Both the position numbers and the translations under genes were made by a program. Below are positions 58,693 to 64,000 of a DNA stretch of 64,000 nt, piece by piece. Source of the DNA: Zeus faber (lineage: Eukaryota > Chordata > Actinopteri > Zeiformes > Zeidae). The notes below the pieces were generated by a model. The model was not told the origin of the DNA, searched no databases, and was given only the letters and a program-made list of their open reading frames with translations. The stretch is from the NCBI GenBank assembly GCA_960531495.1, contig OY482849.1, positions 29,431,499 to 29,495,498 on the forward strand, given 5' to 3'. Each line of letters begins with the position of its first letter. Position 1 is the stretch's first letter.

Positions 58693-59201
58693 CAGTCTTA
58701 TCGTTTAATTATACGGGTTACAAAAAACAGGCTTGGATTTTTCCTATTGTTGAGGCCGTTCTACCGTGACCATTCTCACGGCTAAAGGAGGTTAGAAGGC
58801 CTACTTTAATTTGACGGTTTGTCTTGTCTTTCTTTCTCTGGTAACCATTTATTAAAAACGTTAAAAGCATATATATTTCTATATATTATTGCTTAATTAT
58901 TCAGAACGTTTGTAGCCTGATTTGATTTGTTTTATTCTATCTACTTTATTGTCTTGTACATTTGTGTCGCACCGTTGCATTCTGTTGTAATAACATTTTG
59001 ATTGATTACTGATATTGCTACCGTATTTATTTAATGTATAGCCCGTGTTTTAATTTGATAAAAAAAATGTATTGAAACAAATAATTCATAGAGCAACGTA
59101 AGCGTCAGTGTTTCTGTATAACGGCAAAAAAAAAAAAATAATAAAAATGGTGGAAATACCGCATATTACCGCTGGGGAAATGTATTCACCGCGACAGCCC
59201 T
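58693..59201 (+). mobile_element. 3' region and terminal inverted repeat of the hAT element
   Basis: AT-rich non-coding tail follows the transposase remnant and ends in ggtgg...gcggtaat-type words and gcgacagccct at 59191-59201. Read in reverse this is agggctgtcgcggtgaatac, a hAT-like terminus. I could not find the matching left terminus upstream of 57016, so the 5' end is lost or too diverged. Confidence 0.5.
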
Positions 59202-60395
59202 ACCGGCGCACCGGGAGGCAACTTGCTCGGGTGCGTGCTTTGGGGTGCATTTAGTCCCTGACAATTACACCGTTTTGGTTTTTTTTGCGCAGGTTTAGCG
59301 GCCGCAAAAGCCGCGCAATCCTTTTGTGAAATCGAGTGTTTTAATAGAAGTGCTGCGAATCGCGGATGACAGTGAGGACAAAGGCTCATTTCAACGTTTC
59401 TTGTTGAAAGCAAAAGCTTTTGTTCACGCAACTACTGCTGGAAAAAAGTAATTGTAGTCAATGTAATAACGTATCTCACCAACGACTGTTATCTGCACCT
59501 TTTTGCGGTATGCTATAAAATGTTGTTTGCGTGTGCAGAGCGTTCAGGTAGAGTCGTGGATGGGGGCTATCAAACTCGATTACACTACTGGTTGGCACAA
59601 TGTCCCTTACATGCATGCTACAAATTAATGCTGTATGGCATTTAGAAAGGCTTCGCAGGCTAGTCATATAGTCTACTTTGAAAACGTAACAGCCAGCCAG
59701 CGGTTTTCAGAAATATGCCATGGATCTGATTGTAACTCACCGTCAGTTGAGGCGCTTTTCCGATTTTCTCTCCTTTCCCAACCTTCAGGCAAGCGCCGCC
59801 CCATCTGAGGTCTAATTGCAATTGGGGTCTAACCTGGGGATGCTAAAGAGTGCTACACCTCATGACAGCGCAGGCCTCCCACTTAACAACGCAAATTTCA
59901 CCAAGCTCCTATACGCTTTCAAATCAGAGGGCAGCACTAATGTACTATTACTCTCTATCTCTCCAGGACCGCTGGAAAACAAAGCCTTCAACCTGTGCAG
60001 TCCCTGTATCCTCGTTAAAAAAAGAAGAAGAAAGGGCTTTAAAAACTCCCTGGTGGGCTCGCGAGGTGAGAAACACGCTGCTATTTCGGGAAACCACTCT
60101 GTGTGGTAATCTTACTGAGTCTGACGGATCCAAGCTGCAGATGTTTTGGCCAAATTCTACCGCAACTCATTTTTTACACCTTCTCTATAGTTATGTTGTC
60201 AGTCTTAGTCCCGCTTGGATGAGTTCCTTCACGGGATTATTATAGCTTATATAATGCAGGGTGAGGCAACCTCAATACAAATAGTTTACAAACAGTCAAA
60301 TGATACATTAACATAAGAAATACAATTAACGTTACGTCTTCGTGGCCAAAAGAGTCAAACGCTTGTTCTGAATTTTAATAAAGCTGCTGGTGCCG

Positions 60396-60460
60396 ACCAG
60401 GGGGGCAGAGTGGCTGAGGCGTGGACTTAAGATCTAATGGACACACATCCCCACCCCTGG
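60396..60460 (+). pseudogene. tRNA-Leu(TAA) pseudogene lacking the T arm
   Basis: The sequence starts accaggggggcagagtggct, matching the acceptor stem and D arm of eukaryotic tRNA-Leu, including the A box. It continues ggacttaagat, the anticodon loop with TAA at 60428-60430, then the long variable arm (tggacacacatcc). After that only ccacccctgg remains. Six of seven acceptor-stem pairs (accaggg with ccctggc) are kept, but the T stem-loop with the B box (ggttcgaatcc) is deleted, so it cannot be transcribed or function normally. It could also be the head of a tRNA-derived SINE, but no SINE body is recognisable downstream. Confidence 0.75.
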
Positions 60461-61581
60461 CACAACTGTGGAGGGCTCCGTCACCTCCCGCCCCTGGACG
60501 GGTATAAATCGTCTGTGTCTTATACTGACATTATACTGATTATAAATACACGTGCCTGAGGAAGGATCACATCTTTAAGTGTGTTCTGTCATGGAGCCCT
60601 ACCCGTTGCCTCAGCAGCAGGCCTCTAAACAAAGAGAGACGACGGGCACAAACATTACCACTCAGGGGTACAATTCATGACGGTAGTGACTAATACAGTG
60701 CATTCCAGTGAATAGAAAACATCATGGAACCTGCATATTTATTGTTTCTTTTCAGTTACACCATCAGTTTCTGCTCCGTTCAGGTTCACACGCCTTTACT
60801 CAGTTAAATGGGTTGCAATTCAAACATCAGATTGAGAGAATTCAGTTTATTTGGTAATAAATAGAACAAGAAATTGTTTATGTTTTGACAAAGGAAACCA
60901 CTACAAACTGCAGAATTAAGTCCTTCAAAAATAAAACCAGAAAGCTAATAAACCCCCATTGCCACATTGTGTTACGATGGGGATTGCAAGTTCCTTCGTT
61001 AATAATGCATCCATCAGTGAATGTGATGATTTAGAGAGCTGTGGAGGGTGGGGTGGTGGAAAATTAAACTAAAGCGTGTGTCTGGAGGGGTAGAAATCAT
61101 AATTGTGTGAGTAAAGCATTTAAGAAAAAGGCCGTCAGATGTTGGCGTGACTCATCCGTGCGGTGGTTCTGCTTTTAATCTGCGAGCCGGGCTCAGCTCA
61201 CAGGTGTGCGAGGCATTATGTCAGAAATTAGGAGATCTGGCCCTGGGTTTGAAGGTCAAGTGGTGAGTTCCTGGAGGGGAGAGTAGTTCACGTCCGAGTG
61301 TGATGCAGCCCAGATGATGTTGTTTGGCAGATATGTTTAATTAATTTCAGGCAGAGACGGGTGAAGCCTGTTGGGGGGAAAACAGACTCAACGCGAGTAA
61401 TCGCAGGGAGGAGGCCCCAACCTGGTTCATCGCGAACTGTAAAGCCAGGCTCACGCTTGCCGCAAGCAGAACAATTGCATGGGCAGCAACGGGAGATCCC
61501 CGTTCTGCTGTGTAATGGCCAAAGTTGATCTGCAGTACGCAAGTCGGACGTGAAATTCAAAGTCAACCAATTGCGATTAGT

Positions 61582-61636
61582 ACCAAACCTGAGTGAGCTG
61601 TTTGTGTATTACGCAAACAGCTCACTCAGGTTTGGT
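61582..61636. repeat. Perfect inverted repeat (23-bp arms, 9-nt spacer)
   Basis: Arms 61582-61604 (accaaacctgagtgagctg...) and 61614-61636 are exact reverse complements, and the spacer tgtattacg can add one further pair. The repeat stands alone in unique sequence without flanking duplications. Confidence 0.95.
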
Positions 61637-64000
61637 GATTTTATTGTAGGGGTAACAGGGTCGTTGTAAGGTTATTGTGCATTTTACAATTAAAAGGTGA
61701 CATTTTTATCGGTATTTACGTGCAGTTTCTTTTAAGAGAATCTTGCAAAGAGGGAGAGCATTTACACATAAGTTCCACTGCAACAACACGCTGAGCAGGA
61801 CATCAGTTCAAACACCCTCTCCCATCTTCGCTCTCCTTTTCCACGCTTTTGTCGATCGAACCCCCATAAACATGCCCTGCGTGCAGCCAGGCTGTTTATC
61901 GGGTTCTCTTCTTTGTGTACCACTTCCTGCTTCACAGGCTGACTCCTCGACTACCGCCTGTGGTTTTTGAGAAAACAGCAACGGACAATGCGACCACTAT
62001 AAACGCCGTGAAGGACCCCGGGCGAAAGTATAACCAGTAAGACGCAAATGCTGTGCTCTTGACATTCCACAGGTCGTTCAAAGGACAGAGTGACTGCGAG
62101 CAGTTCCTGATGAGTGATAAAGAGTGGCTTTGCAGGTGGAGAATTTGAACTCCACCTGCAGATGAACTCTGCCTTGGATGCCCAGCCGGCTGACAGCGCA
62201 GGTTAAGACAAAAAAAAAAGAAAAGAATAAATACACAAACGCTGTGACTCGTGCGATGGCAGCGAACCTGTAGTGATATAACTGAGCTTCTGGAAGGAGC
62301 CATTACGTTCACATGAGGTCATTTACATGAAGCAAAGTCGGGTTCTAAATAACTCGCGCTGAACTCCAACTTGACCCCTAATGGAATTACGGTGGTGGCC
62401 TACCTATTGACACATTGATCCTCCTCTTTCATCCAATTTCTCTCACATTGTAAATGTACGGTCGGTTTAAATGTCACCCAGTGCTCGGAAAACATTTCAG
62501 GTGCCCCCTTGGGATGAAGAAATGAAGGGTCACAACTTCCTGTTTCTAGTCTCTTACGTTAGACCGGAGGTAGCCAAAATATATGCTCTGCGGAAGAGTC
62601 AATAAAACCTGTTTTTTCAAGGCTGAATCGTTCGCCCCATTAGACTGCGTTCAAGCAGAGTGGTAAAGGCTTGTGCTGTGAAGGGTTTGAGCGGCAAAGC
62701 ACCGTTGAAGCCAGGTTTCCATCCAAGTATCTTTGTGTGCATTATCTGTTTTAAAAGGTGGATGGAAACAGCACAACTAGTTAAAACATCAACATAAACA
62801 ATTTTTTATTTTTTTTTTTCACAGCGGCATGAGGTTGACGAAGGCTTGGTGGTGGTGCATTTGTCAAATAAATCATGACGTAGAGAATATTACATGACAG
62901 ATAAGCTGCTTGGGCTGCGTTGCCCCACAATTAAGCAGCAAATCTCCATCATAACGTTCCACAGAACTGTCTGACGCAGAATCTGAGTTATAAATAAAAA
63001 GACCCGGGTCACATGTCAGGGCGAACTATTGGCACCTCTCCATCATCATCTTGCTTCGTAAAGCAAGGAATAATGGTCCCTTACGCGCTGACACAGACAA
63101 AAGAGCCCAAAAAGCAGTGAAGTCTCGGCAGCCAAGCTCCTATTCCTCATGTTCTTTTCCGTGACGTTGGAAGCTTCCAGTAGAACGTCGGTTTGCCTCC
63201 ACCGCACAGATGGAAACCCTTCTGACTTTGGCTTAAAATTCATTTATGTGGAGGTATAGGATTGTGAAATATGCACTGTATCTCATGCAGCCCGGGCGCC
63301 CGTGATCCATCAGGGGCGTTGGGATTATGACAGCTCCACCTCCGCGCCAACAAAATGGAACACGACTCGCTCGGAACACATGAATATCTTCATACATACA
63401 TTCATGTAGTAGCAAGACCTCGCAGCAAGAACATCCGGTGAGCACACGACGAGCTTCGCTGCTCACAATTACAATGTAATGGACGGGCTGTGTCAATTTT
63501 TTTATTTTCAATTTTTTTTTATAGGTCAGCGGTTTGGGCTATCTCCTTAGTGCCCGCGACAATGTCTACTTTAAAAAGGCAGAGTGCACTGAATGCACTC
63601 AACAGAATAGCTGCATTCTGCTGCCGTTCCTCTTGGTCCCTTCCCCGCGATGGCTGGAATAAAGCGGCGTTTCTTTTGATGGCGGGGAAACTGTGACCGA
63701 GCGAGTCGCGAGGCTGAATGCGGGCGCGAGGGCCGGCAGGCTGCTGGCGTTGTTGGACGAGGGGAGGAAATCGCCCTTCAGCTTGAGAGCCCGCCTGTCC
63801 CCGAGCGCCGCCGCGCTGACAAGCATCCACCCTGACGGAGCGCTGCCGCCCAACCCCCCCCCCCCGAAATCAAACCTGTTTCAAACTGAGACCCCGCCCT
63901 GTTTAAACAACGCAAGACATTCCCCCCCCCCCCCGTCTTAGCTGTCTCCTGTCCTTTCTTGTCCAAATTGGTTCTATTTTCATTGTAGAAAGATCAATAT

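Larger units (their letters stand above)
59202..64000. other. Non-coding right end
   Basis: Contains the tRNA-Leu pseudogene (60396-60460), a perfect hairpin (61582-61636), poly-T/A runs and a GC-rich patch at 63600-63860. No protein-coding exon is recognised. Confidence 0.45.

Overview
The window looks like teleost fish nuclear DNA. The evidence is one spliced vertebrate gene with short, well-conserved exons in long introns, very abundant CA/GT and ATGT microsatellites, and fish-type Tc1, hAT, LINE and gag-like remnants. I see no bacterial or viral gene organisation, no CRISPR array and no operon.

The one confident gene is dlgap4 (SAPAP4/GKAP4, a postsynaptic scaffold) on the minus strand. 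Four consecutive coding exons are present: 12855-11662 (start codon, residues 1-398), 11483-11269, 9145-8995 and 7471-7219. Their phases fit exactly (0/0, 0/2, 2/0, 0/1), giving about 604 residues of the N-terminal part. The splice acceptor of the first coding exon is near 12929, so the promoter and 5' non-coding exon(s) lie further right or outside. The C-terminal half (GKAP homology domain and PDZ ligand) lies beyond the left edge. Positions 1-7218 are therefore intron, and this intron holds CpG-rich blocks that could be an internal promoter.

Layout: 1-7218 is partial intron 5, with LINE and gag remnants and CpG-rich blocks. 7219-12928 holds four exons and three introns, with exon 4 bracketed by pyrimidine arrays on the transcript. 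12929-64000 is intron 1 and/or upstream DNA without a convincing protein-coding gene. This right-hand part contains a Tc1 remnant (15386-15726), three copies of one unclassified dispersed repeat (about 19925-20990, 21946-22875, 31550-32935), a 22-bp minisatellite (26773-27060) and two hAT-type MITEs with degraded 8-bp target duplications (37819-38542, 39912-40749). It also has a long foldback (44590-44925), ATGT/CATA arrays (49676-51650), a decayed nonautonomous hAT (about 55529-56116), a broken ZBED-type hAT transposase (57016-58692, end near 59201), a tRNA-Leu(TAA) pseudogene lacking its T arm (60396-60460) and a perfect 23-bp-arm hairpin (61582-61636).

I found no undescribed biological system. 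The best leads are the splicing architecture around dlgap4 exon 4, the candidate internal promoter in intron 5, and several near-perfect hairpins.
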